Shown one piece after another: positions 43,469 to 51,871 of a stretch of 64,000 nucleotides of DNA. This stretch comes from CAG-390 sp045543615 (lineage in GTDB: Bacteria; Bacillota; Clostridia; Oscillospirales; CAG-272): contig JAZPXL010000037.1 in NCBI GenBank assembly GCA_045543615.1, positions 1-64,000 on the forward strand, written 5' to 3'. The notes under the pieces were generated by a model. The model searched no databases. It was not told the origin of the DNA and worked only from the letters and a program-made list of their open reading frames with translations. A program made the position numbers and the translations under genes. Position 1 is the first letter of the stretch. Each line of letters begins with the position of its first letter.

Positions 43469-44877
43469 ATCAGGTTCTCCTCGTATGCAATCTTATTGAG
43501 CGCACTTATATACGCTCTGATGCTTGCACCAATGATGTCAGTTGAAAGCCCATTTCCGGAATAGAGCTTTCCACCTGCACGCAGCTTAACTATCGCAGAG
43601 CCGAGTGCCTGTCTGCCCTCTGTAACCGATTTGATCTGGAAATCGTCAAGCTCATAATGATGACCGATGATCTGCTCAATAGCAAGGAATGCCGCATCAA
43701 TAGGTCCATCGCCTATCGAAACACCTTCAAGCTGGGTGTCGTTCTTGTCAAGAACTATGTGAGCAGTTGAAGAAATGAGATTTCCACTATTGATGACATA
43801 GCTCTTGAGTATGTATGTAGGCGCAACCTGAAGTGCAGCACTTGCAACAATCGCATCAAGCTCAGCGTTTGTTACGGTTTTCTTTGAAGCAACCCTACAA
43901 AATTCTTCATATACCTTCTCTGCATCATCCTCTGAAAGCTCATAACCAAGCTTTGAGATAGCAGCACATACTGTGGTTATATCATCTTTTGCTGTAAGAA
44001 CAACCTCATCATTTGAATCTGTTGGCCCCGACTCTACTGTCTGAAGGGATCTCTTTGAAGAAAGAATCCATTCGATCTGTCCAATTAGTCTTAAGAGTTC
44101 GGTTTTCTTGATGTCGCAAGCAATACCTATCTCAAGGCCTCTTGCGGATATGAAGTTTGCAAATGTTTTAAGTGAGAGGCATCTGTCGCCACTAACTGCG
44201 CATTTAACTTCAGTAATATTGCTATTTATCACTTCAGCAATATTCGCAAGAGCAAGTCCAAGATTATTCGAGCATTCAACTGCAACCTTGACATCGGAGA
44301 GAGAATCTGTTGCATCGAAAACTGATGAAATAAATGCTGCAAATTCAGCGGGTATCATCTTACCCTCGTTGTCGCAAAGGGTAACAACAGAAGCTCCACA
44401 TTCAACAGCTGTTTTGATAGCAGCAGAAAGGAAAGGAAGCTCAGCTCTTGTGGCGTCTTCAGCAACAAATTCAACCTCAGCTCCCGTTGCAGCAGCTTTA
44501 GTTGACAATGTCTTGATCATCTCAAGAACAACAGGTGGCTTTTTGTGGCAGAAATATTCCATCTGAACAGGCGAGGTAGGAACTCTTATCTGAATTCTCG
44601 CCTTTGTACCGTCCCCGATACCAAGAGCAGCTACCTCAATAGCAGATTCACAGAATCCAACAGGGATTGCAAGCTTTGCGTGATTCAAAAATGAAGTAAT
44701 TGTTCTTGCAAGAAGAACGTCAGTCTTTTCATTTTCGATAGGCGCAAATTCGATTACATCGACATTCATTCTGTCGAGAGTTCTTGCAATCTCAAGTCTT
44801 TCTTTAAATGAGAGTGGAGATTCTGTGACTGAAGAATTATATCTAAGCGTAGAATCAGAAATATTTATGTTTTTCAT
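43465..44877 (-). CDS. Isopropylmalate synthase-like protein with altered metal-site motif, 470 aa
   Basis: HMGL-like barrel (about 1-280) plus linker and a full LeuA-type C-terminal regulatory domain (about 345-470; YILKSYVINSGNLISSTAHI, GDGPIDAAFLAIE). The N-terminal DSTLR keeps the metal Asp and catalytic Arg but the following DGEQ is lost. Where isopropylmalate synthases have the zinc motif HCHNDLGLA this protein has ECSNNLGLA, so the His pair is gone, and the GxGERxGN motif is replaced. Normal alpha-isopropylmalate or citramalate synthase activity is therefore unlikely; a regulatory or repurposed role in the operon is an inference. Confidence 0.87.
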   Translation of the reverse strand: MKNINISDSTLRYNSSVTESPLSFKERLEIARTLDRMNVDVIEFAPIENEKTDVLLARTITSFLNHAKLAIPVGFCESAIEVAALGIGDGTKARIQIRVPTSPVQMEYFCHKKPPVVLEMIKTLSTKAAATGAEVEFVAEDATRAELPFLSAAIKTAVECGASVVTLCDNEGKMIPAEFAAFISSVFDATDSLSDVKVAVECSNNLGLALANIAEVINSNITEVKCAVSGDRCLSLKTFANFISARGLEIGIACDIKKTELLRLIGQIEWILSSKRSLQTVESGPTDSNDEVVLTAKDDITTVCAAISKLGYELSEDDAEKVYEEFCRVASKKTVTNAELDAIVASAALQVAPTYILKSYVINSGNLISSTAHIVLDKNDTQLEGVSIGDGPIDAAFLAIEQIIGHHYELDDFQIKSVTEGRQALGSAIVKLRAGGKLYSGNGLSTDIIGASIRAYISALNKIAYEENLI

Positions 44878-44895
44878 AAGAAGCCTCTGAGTAAA

Positions 44896-45960
44896 TTACA
44901 TAACGGGTTCGATCCAACCGTGGGTATCTTCAATCTTTCCCCACTGAATGCCCGTCAGCTCATCGTAAAGCTTCTGAGTGGTAGGACCGATTTTACCGTT
45001 GTTGATTATATAGCTCTTGCCGTTATAGAAAAGCTCACCGATAGGAGAAACAACTGCTGCTGTACCACAGCCCCAGCCCTCTTCAAGTGTGCCATTTTGG
45101 AGAGCCTCGATAACCTCGTCAATAGAGATAAGTCTTTCGCTTACATTTGCACCCTCGTCACGAAGAATTTCAAGAATTGAACGACGAGTAACACCGGGAA
45201 GAATAGTGCCGTTGAGCGCAGGAGTTACTACCTCTCCATTGATCTTGAACATAACGTTCATAGCTCCAACCTCTTCGATATACTTGCGCTCGATACCGTC
45301 AAGCCAGAGAACCTGAGAGAAACCGGCCTGCTCAGCCTTCTCGCCGGCTCTGTTAGAGGCACCGTAGTTACCACCGCATTTTGTATATCCTGTACCACCT
45401 CTTACAGCTCTAACATCTTCGGTTTCAATCATAATTCTTACAGGGTTGATGCCTTCCTTGTAGTAAGATCCTACGGGAGAAAGAATAATAATGAATACGG
45501 AACGATCAATAGAATGAACACCGAGCTTGGGGTCAGCTCCAAAGAGGAAGGGACGAATATACAGAGACGTACCGGGCGCGTGAGGAACCCAGTCTGCATC
45601 GATCTTGATAAGCTCCTTGAGAGCCTTAAGAGCAAACTCCTCATCGATTAGAGGAAGTCTCATACGCTCTGCAGAAACATTCATTCTTGCAAAGTTGGCG
45701 TCAGGACGGAAGAGTTGAATTTTGCCATCAGCTGTGCGATAAGCCTTAAGTCCCTCGAACAATTCAGCACCATAGTGGAATACTGTGCAAGCAGGGTGAA
45801 GCTCAAGATTTCCAAAAGGAACTATACGAGCGTTGTGCCAACCCTCAGCTCTTGTATAGTCCATCATAAACATATGATCTGTAAAATACTTACCAAAGCC
45901 AAGAGAGGATTCGTCGGGCTTCTGCTTGGGATTGGGATTTCTTATAATTTTGATATCCAT
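44896..45960 (-). CDS. ilvE: Branched-chain amino acid aminotransferase, 354 aa
   Basis: PLP-dependent (fold type IV) transaminase of the large, mitochondrial-type BCAT group. The PLP lysine is in YTKCGGNYGAS (about residue 197), with HYGAELFEGLKAYR near 80-93, YIRPFLFG and GTAAVVSPIGEL supporting BCAT over D-amino-acid transaminases. It converts 2-oxoisovalerate, 3-methyl-2-oxopentanoate and 4-methyl-2-oxopentanoate to Val, Ile and Leu with glutamate. Its place between the 2-oxoacid oxidoreductase and the LeuA-like gene makes it the last step of the module. Confidence 0.95.
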   Translation of the reverse strand: MDIKIIRNPNPKQKPDESSLGFGKYFTDHMFMMDYTRAEGWHNARIVPFGNLELHPACTVFHYGAELFEGLKAYRTADGKIQLFRPDANFARMNVSAERMRLPLIDEEFALKALKELIKIDADWVPHAPGTSLYIRPFLFGADPKLGVHSIDRSVFIIILSPVGSYYKEGINPVRIMIETEDVRAVRGGTGYTKCGGNYGASNRAGEKAEQAGFSQVLWLDGIERKYIEEVGAMNVMFKINGEVVTPALNGTILPGVTRRSILEILRDEGANVSERLISIDEVIEALQNGTLEEGWGCGTAAVVSPIGELFYNGKSYIINNGKIGPTTQKLYDELTGIQWGKIEDTHGWIEPVM

Positions 45961-45976
45961 AGCTATATCCTTTCAA

Positions 45977-46513
45977 TTATTCAAAATTGTAACCGAGCAT
46001 CATCGTCTCGAGGTTTGTGTCAATAAGATTAGCACGCTTTGCTGAGATAATCTTCTCAAACATAGCTCTCATACCATCGAGACTAACAACACCTGTTTCT
46101 TTGATAACCTTGCCAAAAAGAATCATATTTGCAAGTGTGGGAACGCCTGCATCGGATGCCATCTTTGTAGCAGGGACATAATAAACATCAACATCTGTAC
46201 GCTCTACCTTGCGCTCTATAAATGTCGAGTCAACAAAAATCTTTCCACCGGGAACGACACTGCTTTCGTATTTATCGAGTGAGGGGAGGTTCATAACAAG
46301 AAGAATATCGGGATTAGAAACAATTGGAGAGCCAACGGGTGAATCGCTGAGGATAACAGAACAGTTCGCTGTACCACCACGCATTTCAGGTCCGTAAGAG
46401 GGAAGCCAGCTGACTTCCTTGCCTTCATACATTCCTTTATAGGCAAGCATTTTGCCTGTGAACAGCACACCCTGTCCACCGAATCCAGCAATAAGAATCT
46501 GATTAGTTTTCAT
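45977..46513 (-). CDS. 2-oxoacid:ferredoxin oxidoreductase gamma subunit, 178 aa
   Basis: The catalytic gamma fold (IAGFGGQGVLFTGKML near the N-terminus; YGPEMRGGTANCSVILSD) identifies the POR/KOR/VOR gamma subunit. It works with the alpha, beta and ferredoxin subunits encoded upstream. ATG 46511-46513 overlaps the stop of the beta gene (ATGA) and continues the compact operon. A longer frame upstream has no family sequence. Confidence 0.93.
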   Translation of the reverse strand: MKTNQILIAGFGGQGVLFTGKMLAYKGMYEGKEVSWLPSYGPEMRGGTANCSVILSDSPVGSPIVSNPDILLVMNLPSLDKYESSVVPGGKIFVDSTFIERKVERTDVDVYYVPATKMASDAGVPTLANMILFGKVIKETGVVSLDGMRAMFEKIISAKRANLIDTNLETMMLGYNFE

Positions 46514-47262
46514 CACTCTGCCTCCTTGCTTGTAACATCCTTGTAAACGCCAAGAGGATAGTAGGGAATCATCTTTTCTTCTACGAAGGACAGAGCAGCC
46601 TCGGGTGTAAGTCCCCAGTTGGTCGGACAAGTAGAAACAACCTCAATAAGAGAAAATCCGACGCCATCAATCTGGTTCTTAAACGCCTTCTTGATTGCAG
46701 CTTTTGCTTTTCTAACGTTCTTTACGTTGTTTACGGCTACTCTCTCGATATAAGCAGCACCATCAAGAGTAGCGAGAAGCTCGCAAACACGGATGGGATA
46801 ACCTGCCATAGACACATCACGACCGTAAGGAGAGGTCTGCGTTACTTGTCCGGGCAGAGAAGTGGGGGCCATCTGACCACCTGTCATACCATAGATAGCA
46901 TTATTTACAAATATAATGGTGATATTCTCACCTCTTGTTGCGGCATGAACTGTCTCAGCCATACCAATTGATGCAAGGTCACCGTCTCCCTGATATGTAA
47001 ATACAATCTTGTCGGGATCGGCTCTCTTAACACCCGTAGCAACAGCAGGAGCACGACCGTGTGCAGCCTGAACCATATCACAAGCAAAGTAGTTATATGC
47101 CATTACAGAGCATCCAACAGGAGCAATACCAATTGTCTTGCCCTCAATTCCAAAATCATCAATTGCCTCTGCTACGAGACGGTGGATTATACCGTGAGTG
47201 CAACCGGGGCAGTAGTGAAGAGGCGCATCTGTCAGCGCATGAGGTTTACTAAAAACTACCAT
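46513..47262 (-). CDS. 2-oxoacid:ferredoxin oxidoreductase beta (TPP-binding) subunit, 249 aa
   Basis: Thiamine diphosphate-binding subunit: CPGCTHG (about 18-24) and the motif GDGDLASIGMAE ... NNAIYGMTGGQ (about 94-128) bind TPP/Mg. The signature MTGGQMAPTSLPGQ is usual for branched-chain or 2-oxoglutarate oxidoreductases. The reaction is reversible: oxidative 2-oxoacid to acyl-CoA or reductive carboxylation of acyl-CoA. Ends overlap both neighbours. Confidence 0.93.
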   Translation of the reverse strand: MVVFSKPHALTDAPLHYCPGCTHGIIHRLVAEAIDDFGIEGKTIGIAPVGCSVMAYNYFACDMVQAAHGRAPAVATGVKRADPDKIVFTYQGDGDLASIGMAETVHAATRGENITIIFVNNAIYGMTGGQMAPTSLPGQVTQTSPYGRDVSMAGYPIRVCELLATLDGAAYIERVAVNNVKNVRKAKAAIKKAFKNQIDGVGFSLIEVVSTCPTNWGLTPEAALSFVEEKMIPYYPLGVYKDVTSKEAE

Positions 47263-48320
47263 TATTCAATTCCTCCAGCTTCTTTAATTGATGCAAGTAC
47301 CTGCTCAGGTGTGGGAATCATACCACCACTACGGTTGCAAAGCAGAACAGGCTTGCGGCATCGAGTTGCAAGTTCAACATCCTCGATCATCTGTCCCATC
47401 GACATTTCAACAGTTACGAACGCCTTGGCTGTATGAGAAAGTTTTTCAAGAGTTGCCTTTGGGAAGGGCCAAAGAGTGATTGGACGAACAAGACCTACCT
47501 TTATACCCTCAGCTCTTGCAGCTGTGATAGCGTTCTTTGAAACTCGGGCTGCGATTCCGTATGCAACAACTACGATATCAGCATCCTCCGTGAGATATTC
47601 TTCTACGAGAACCTCATTCTCTTCAATAGTCTTGTATTTTGCATATCTCTCAAAATTGAATCTCTCAAGCTCTTCAGGAACAAGTGAGAGAGAATTGATA
47701 ATGTTGTGAGTACGACTCATGTTTGTGCCTGTAACAGCCCAAGGCTTATCATAAATAGGCTGTTCGGGTATATCAAGAGATACAGGCTCCATCATCTGAC
47801 CCATTGTTCCATCAGCAAGAATCATAGCTACCATTCTGTACTTGTCGGAGAGATCAAATCCTCTTACTGTAAGAGCAGCCATTTCTTGAACAGACGCGGG
47901 GGCAAGAACGATGTTACGATAATCACCGTGTCCGCCACCCTTTGTACACTGGAAATAGTCGGACTGTGAGGGTTGAATACCTCCAAGGCCGGGGCCACCA
48001 CGTTGAACATTGATAACAAGCGCAGGAAGATCACAACCTGCAAGGTATGAGATGCCCTCGCTCTTGAGCGAAATTCCGGGGGAAGAGCTTGATGTCATAA
48101 CTCTCTTGCCGGCAGACGCAACTCCAATAACCATATTTATAGCAGCAACTTCACTTTCTGCCTGTAGGAATGTTCCACCAATCTTAGGCATTCTCTTTGC
48201 CATATAAGCAGCAATCTCAGTCTGAGGTGTGATGGGATATCCAAAATAGTGACGACAACCTGCAATAATTGCAGCTTCAGCAATTGCCTCGTTGCCTTTC
48301 ATTAATACTTTATCAGCCAT
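47262..48320 (-). CDS. vorB: 3-methyl-2-oxobutanoate:ferredoxin oxidoreductase alpha subunit VorB-like, 352 aa
   Basis: POR_N-type alpha subunit: KGNEAIAEAAIIAGCRHYFGYPITPQTEIAAYM-like start, RVMTSSSSPGISLKSEGISYLAGCDLPALVINVQRGGPG, and C-terminal VTVEMSMGQMIEDV. Length of 352 aa and the alpha-beta-gamma-delta subunit order match VOR of Clostridia. It is the branched-chain 2-oxoacid subunit by family resemblance; 2-oxoglutarate is the main alternative. Confidence 0.88.
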   Translation of the reverse strand: MADKVLMKGNEAIAEAAIIAGCRHYFGYPITPQTEIAAYMAKRMPKIGGTFLQAESEVAAINMVIGVASAGKRVMTSSSSPGISLKSEGISYLAGCDLPALVINVQRGGPGLGGIQPSQSDYFQCTKGGGHGDYRNIVLAPASVQEMAALTVRGFDLSDKYRMVAMILADGTMGQMMEPVSLDIPEQPIYDKPWAVTGTNMSRTHNIINSLSLVPEELERFNFERYAKYKTIEENEVLVEEYLTEDADIVVVAYGIAARVSKNAITAARAEGIKVGLVRPITLWPFPKATLEKLSHTAKAFVTVEMSMGQMIEDVELATRCRKPVLLCNRSGGMIPTPEQVLASIKEAGGIE

Positions 48321-48332
48321 AATGATACCTCC

Positions 48333-48539
48333 TTATTTTTCTACCGTTATGATGCAATCGGGACACATAGTAGCGCAGAATGCGCAACCAATGCAAGCCG
48401 ACTGATCGGTGATTTCAGCAACATAGTGTCCCTTCTGGTTGATTTTTGTTTTAGAAACAACCAAAAGCTTTTTGGGGCAGGCTATAACACAAAGTCCACA
48501 GCCTTTGCATTTTTCAATTTCAAAAGTTAATTTAGCCAT
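48333..48539 (-). CDS. 4Fe-4S ferredoxin delta subunit, 68 aa
   Basis: Dicluster ferredoxin with two CxxCxxCxxxCP sites: CKGCGLCVIACP near residue 11-22 and CIGCAFCATMCP near 48-59. It supplies the electron-transfer subunit of the oxidoreductase encoded downstream. Starts 10 bases after the P-loop ATPase gene. Confidence 0.93.
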   Translation of the reverse strand: MAKLTFEIEKCKGCGLCVIACPKKLLVVSKTKINQKGHYVAEITDQSACIGCAFCATMCPDCIITVEK

Positions 48540-48549
48540 TATCTTTCTC

Positions 48550-49224
48550 CTATATGATTTTCTTTTGTAAAGTCAGTTTGAGGCTCTCGCCAAACTCATC
48601 TCCAAGCTCCTTGAAGCTCTCAAACTCAGGATAATCGGGATAAGCAGTTGCCACAATCGGCAACCCCGAGAGTCTTGAAGCCTCTCTTGCATAATCAAAA
48701 GAATTGATTACTGTTTGTTTAGTTGTCTCAACTCCCAAATTAGAGTTGTTTACAATTCCTGTAAAAGGTATCCTTGACGCATATTCGATTTCCCTCATTA
48801 TCTCAATCGTGTCCACGGCAGTCGGAGTCAGAGGTCGGTACATATTAATTACCATAAGCATCTCGTAATCATTTTGCCGTAGGATCTCAGGAGTGTATCT
48901 ACCAAGCGCAAACGCACCTCTGTCATCGCCGCCGATGTCAAGCACAACGTGCTTGTCGGACTCATAAATGACATCGTACATAGCAGCCGGAAGAGCAGGG
49001 AGATCAACATTTGATCCTGCAAATTCCGATGCAATCAGTTGAATGCCTGCTTCTTCAAGCGACTTTGCGCTGTCTTTTGTCCTGAAATACGGGTTAACCG
49101 TGTCAAGGTCAGCGATTACTGTATCAAAGCCTTGACTTCGTAGTCGATATGCGTAGTTTATCGCAATATTAGTTTTGCCACTGCCATAATGTCCGGCAAA
49201 TAGCGTAATTCTTTTAGTTTCCAT
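48550..49224 (-). CDS. P-loop ATPase of MinD/ParA-like family of unknown role, 224 aa
   Basis: Walker A-like GHYGSGKTNIAINYA near residues 11-25 and the acidic switch IADLDTVNPYFRT (about 39-51), then VVLDIGGDDRGAFALGRY, all in the order of a deviant SIMIBI-class ATPase. There is no membrane segment. It sits between the XRE-cupin-ligase gene (12 bases) and the ferredoxin subunit gene, inside the operon. A role in assembly or maturation of the oxidoreductase is a guess from position only. Confidence 0.8.
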   Translation of the reverse strand: METKRITLFAGHYGSGKTNIAINYAYRLRSQGFDTVIADLDTVNPYFRTKDSAKSLEEAGIQLIASEFAGSNVDLPALPAAMYDVIYESDKHVVLDIGGDDRGAFALGRYTPEILRQNDYEMLMVINMYRPLTPTAVDTIEIMREIEYASRIPFTGIVNNSNLGVETTKQTVINSFDYAREASRLSGLPIVATAYPDYPEFESFKELGDEFGESLKLTLQKKII

Positions 49225-49236
49225 TGTCTCTTACCG

Positions 49237-51519
49237 TTAAAGCTTGCTGCGAATAATCTTTCCACTTGTTGTCTTAGGAAGTTCTGTCTTGAATTCAACA
49301 AGTCTTGGATATTTGTATGGGGCTGTACGTCTCTTGACGTAATCCTGGATCTCTCTCTTAAGCTCGTCTGTGGGTTCAGTGCCTTTGACAAGAACAATGC
49401 TTGCCTTAACTATCTGGCCTCTTATTTCATCAGGCGCGGCAGAGACACCACATTCAAGTACGTACGGAAGCTCCATAATGACGCTTTCGATCTCAAACGG
49501 GCCTATGCGATAGCCGGATGACTTAATAACATCATCGGCTCTGCCGACATACCAATAGAACCCATCCTCATCGCACCAAGCAAGGTCGCCTGTGTGATAA
49601 AGACCATCGTGCCAAACCTCGGCTGTCTTTTCAGGATCCATATAATACTGACAGAAGAGTCCACAGGGAGCACCATTTTCTGTATGAATAACAATCTCAC
49701 CGGGCTCGCCGACTGCAACGGGGTTACCATCGGGATCTACAAGTTCAACTCCGTATGTTGGTACGGGTCTGCCCATAGAACCTATCTTGTGAGACTTACC
49801 AATAAGGTTACCAATTACAAGTGTTGTTTCGCTCTGTCCAAAGCCCTCCATAATCTTTAGGCCTGTCTGACGTTCAAATTGCTTGAATACCTCAGGGTTG
49901 AGTGCTTCACCTGCAATAGTTGCGTGCTCTATGGAGCTGAGGTCATACTTGGAGAGGTCTTCTTTAATCATCATTCTATACATTGTGGGTGGGGCACAGA
50001 ATGTGGTTATGTTGTATTTACGGAATAGGGGCAGAATCTTTGCAGCGTCAAATCTATCAAAGTCATATACAAAAATCGCAGCCTCACATAGCCACTGACC
50101 GTACAGCTTACCCCACATTGCCTTGGCCCAGCCTGTATCAGAAATTGTCAGGTGCAGACCATCGGGGTTAACACAATGCCAATACTTTGCAGTATGGAAG
50201 TGACCGAGTGGATATTTAAAATTATGAAGTGCAATCTTGGGATAACCCGATGTGCCTGATGTAAAGTACATAAGCATCGGATCATCACCACAAGGTGAGT
50301 CATCAGTTCTGTCAAAGTGACTGCTGAAGAGTGTGAATTCTTCATTGAAATTCTTCCAACCATCACGCTCGCCATCTACCAGAATTCTAATAGATACATT
50401 CGGGTTGTTATCAAGAGCACTCTCAACCTGAGAGAGAACAGATTCATCATTAACAGCAATGATAGCCTTTACTCCTGCTGCCTTGAATCTGTAATCATAG
50501 TCGTGCTCTTTGAGCTGATTAGTTGCAGGAATTGCAACTGCGCCAAGCTTATGGAGGGCAATCATAGAATACCAGAACTGATAACGACGTTTAAGAACAA
50601 GCATTACCTTGTCGCCGCGCTTGATTCCAAGTGACTTGAAGTAATTTGCGCACTGTGAAGACGCACGCTTCATCTGCCCAAATGTGATGCGAGTTTCAAC
50701 TCCGTCCTCAGAAATATGCAACATAGCAAGCTTGTCGGGCTTGCTTCTACCAAGAGCATCTACAACATCATAGGCGAAGTTAAAGCTATTCTCGCCTTTG
50801 TATGTAATCGAGATAGGTGCACCGTTTTCGTCTTCAGTGGTTGTGATAAATTTGCTGTATATTCTTGACTCAGTATCACGGATCTTAGGGGGTGTGGCCG
50901 GCTCAATTGAAGCCTTTGCAGCTTCCTCGGTTTCTGTTGGGAAGAGAACTATTGCGTAGAAATAACAGTCTTCGCCGTCGAGAGCTATCATACCGTGAGG
51001 AGTGGAGCTATCGTAATAAATGCTGTCTCCCTCATTAAGAATTTCTGTATGCTCTCCAATCTGAACCTTCAGCTTGCCCTTAATAACAATATCACATTCT
51101 TGACCTTCGTGAGAAGTAAGGGCAATAGGCTTATTTATTGCATCAGCAGAGTATTCACAATGAACATAAAGAGGGTTAGAAGTTCTGCCTGCAAAAGAAT
51201 GAGCCATATTGAAATAAGTCATACCGTGAGCTTGCTCGATACGCTGACCTCTTCCTCTTCTGGTAAGAGTGTATGACTTCAAACGTGGAGCAGAACCTTC
51301 AATAATTTCTGTAACATCAATGCCGAGAGCCGAAGCGCAACGAAAGAGAAATGCAAAAGTTAAATCTGCGCGTCCCTCTTCACAAGCAGTGTATTGCTCG
51401 ACGCTGACACCCGTTTGTTCTGCCATATATTCAATTGAATAACCTTCGATGTCACGTAGGGCGGCAATTCGCCCCGCCATCTCTCTGATTTGTCTGTCAA
51501 TTTCAAAAGAGTTGTTCAT
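49237..51519 (-). CDS. XRE-HTH/cupin/acyl-CoA synthetase triple fusion (Val T-box controlled), 760 aa
   Basis: Three domains in order. XRE helix-turn-helix at about 10-80 (GYSIEYMAEQTGVSVEQYTACEEGR). Cupin at about 115-190 with metal-site pattern SHEGQECDIVIKG and STPHGMIA. ANL-type acyl-CoA synthetase from about 250 to the end: YFTSGTSGYPK, FGQSETT, YHTGDLAW, SGYRIGPFEIE and catalytic Lys in TTSGKIIRSKL. The sequence resembles medium-chain/ACSM ligases, so a short or medium carboxylic acid (isobutyrate is the inferred guess) is activated. HTH plus cupin is the architecture of stand-alone PuuR-like regulators. First gene of the operon after its T-box. Confidence 0.93.
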   Translation of the reverse strand: MNNSFEIDRQIREMAGRIAALRDIEGYSIEYMAEQTGVSVEQYTACEEGRADLTFAFLFRCASALGIDVTEIIEGSAPRLKSYTLTRRGRGQRIEQAHGMTYFNMAHSFAGRTSNPLYVHCEYSADAINKPIALTSHEGQECDIVIKGKLKVQIGEHTEILNEGDSIYYDSSTPHGMIALDGEDCYFYAIVLFPTETEEAAKASIEPATPPKIRDTESRIYSKFITTTEDENGAPISITYKGENSFNFAYDVVDALGRSKPDKLAMLHISEDGVETRITFGQMKRASSQCANYFKSLGIKRGDKVMLVLKRRYQFWYSMIALHKLGAVAIPATNQLKEHDYDYRFKAAGVKAIIAVNDESVLSQVESALDNNPNVSIRILVDGERDGWKNFNEEFTLFSSHFDRTDDSPCGDDPMLMYFTSGTSGYPKIALHNFKYPLGHFHTAKYWHCVNPDGLHLTISDTGWAKAMWGKLYGQWLCEAAIFVYDFDRFDAAKILPLFRKYNITTFCAPPTMYRMMIKEDLSKYDLSSIEHATIAGEALNPEVFKQFERQTGLKIMEGFGQSETTLVIGNLIGKSHKIGSMGRPVPTYGVELVDPDGNPVAVGEPGEIVIHTENGAPCGLFCQYYMDPEKTAEVWHDGLYHTGDLAWCDEDGFYWYVGRADDVIKSSGYRIGPFEIESVIMELPYVLECGVSAAPDEIRGQIVKASIVLVKGTEPTDELKREIQDYVKRRTAPYKYPRLVEFKTELPKTTSGKIIRSKL

Positions 51520-51793
51520 AATTCCTCCAAAATATCAAACTCGTCCCAAAGCAAAATTACTTTGAGACGAGTCGAATGTCTATTCAATACCCGCGGTACC
51601 ACTCAAATTGCAGTTTAGTGCCACTTGTTATGCATTAACGCAGCATCACGAAGGAGCTCTACTCACCTAAGTTTTCTTCTCCTCGGCTCAGAAGCTACAT
51701 TCGCGCCGTCTCAATACTATCTTGCACCATCCGACAGCTCTCTGAAAAGATTGGGCGTAAAACTCCTCGTCAAAGCCTTTATAATATTAAATA
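51520..51793 (-). promoter_or_regulatory. T-box riboswitch, probable valine specifier (GUA)
   Basis: Complete T-box leader. Stem I has GACGAGGA and CAGAGAG, with CTTCTGAG at its 3' base. Counting back from CTTCTGAG the specifier GUA (51696-51698), followed by G, lies in a GAAUGUAG loop. The T-box core TGAGTGGTACCGCGG is at about 51591-51606. The terminator stem ACTCGTCTCAAAG/CTTTGGGACGAGT is at 51539-51572. The UGGU bulge would pair with an ACCA tRNA end, as in tRNA-Val and tRNA-Ile. Identification of the class is secure, the specifier is likely. Confidence 0.88.
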
Positions 51794-51799
51794 TATTAT

Positions 51800-51828
51800 A
51801 TAATAGCATAAAGCGAGCAAAGTGTCAA
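51800..51828 (-). promoter_or_regulatory. Sigma-A promoter of the Val T-box leader
   Basis: Minus strand: TTGACA (51823-51828), 17-base spacer, TATTAT (51800-51805). It lies between the two ligase fusions, so the second unit is independently started. Confidence 0.88.
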
Positions 51829-51871
51829 TATTAACACGAAGAATTAACACTTTATTCACATTATTTTGTCA

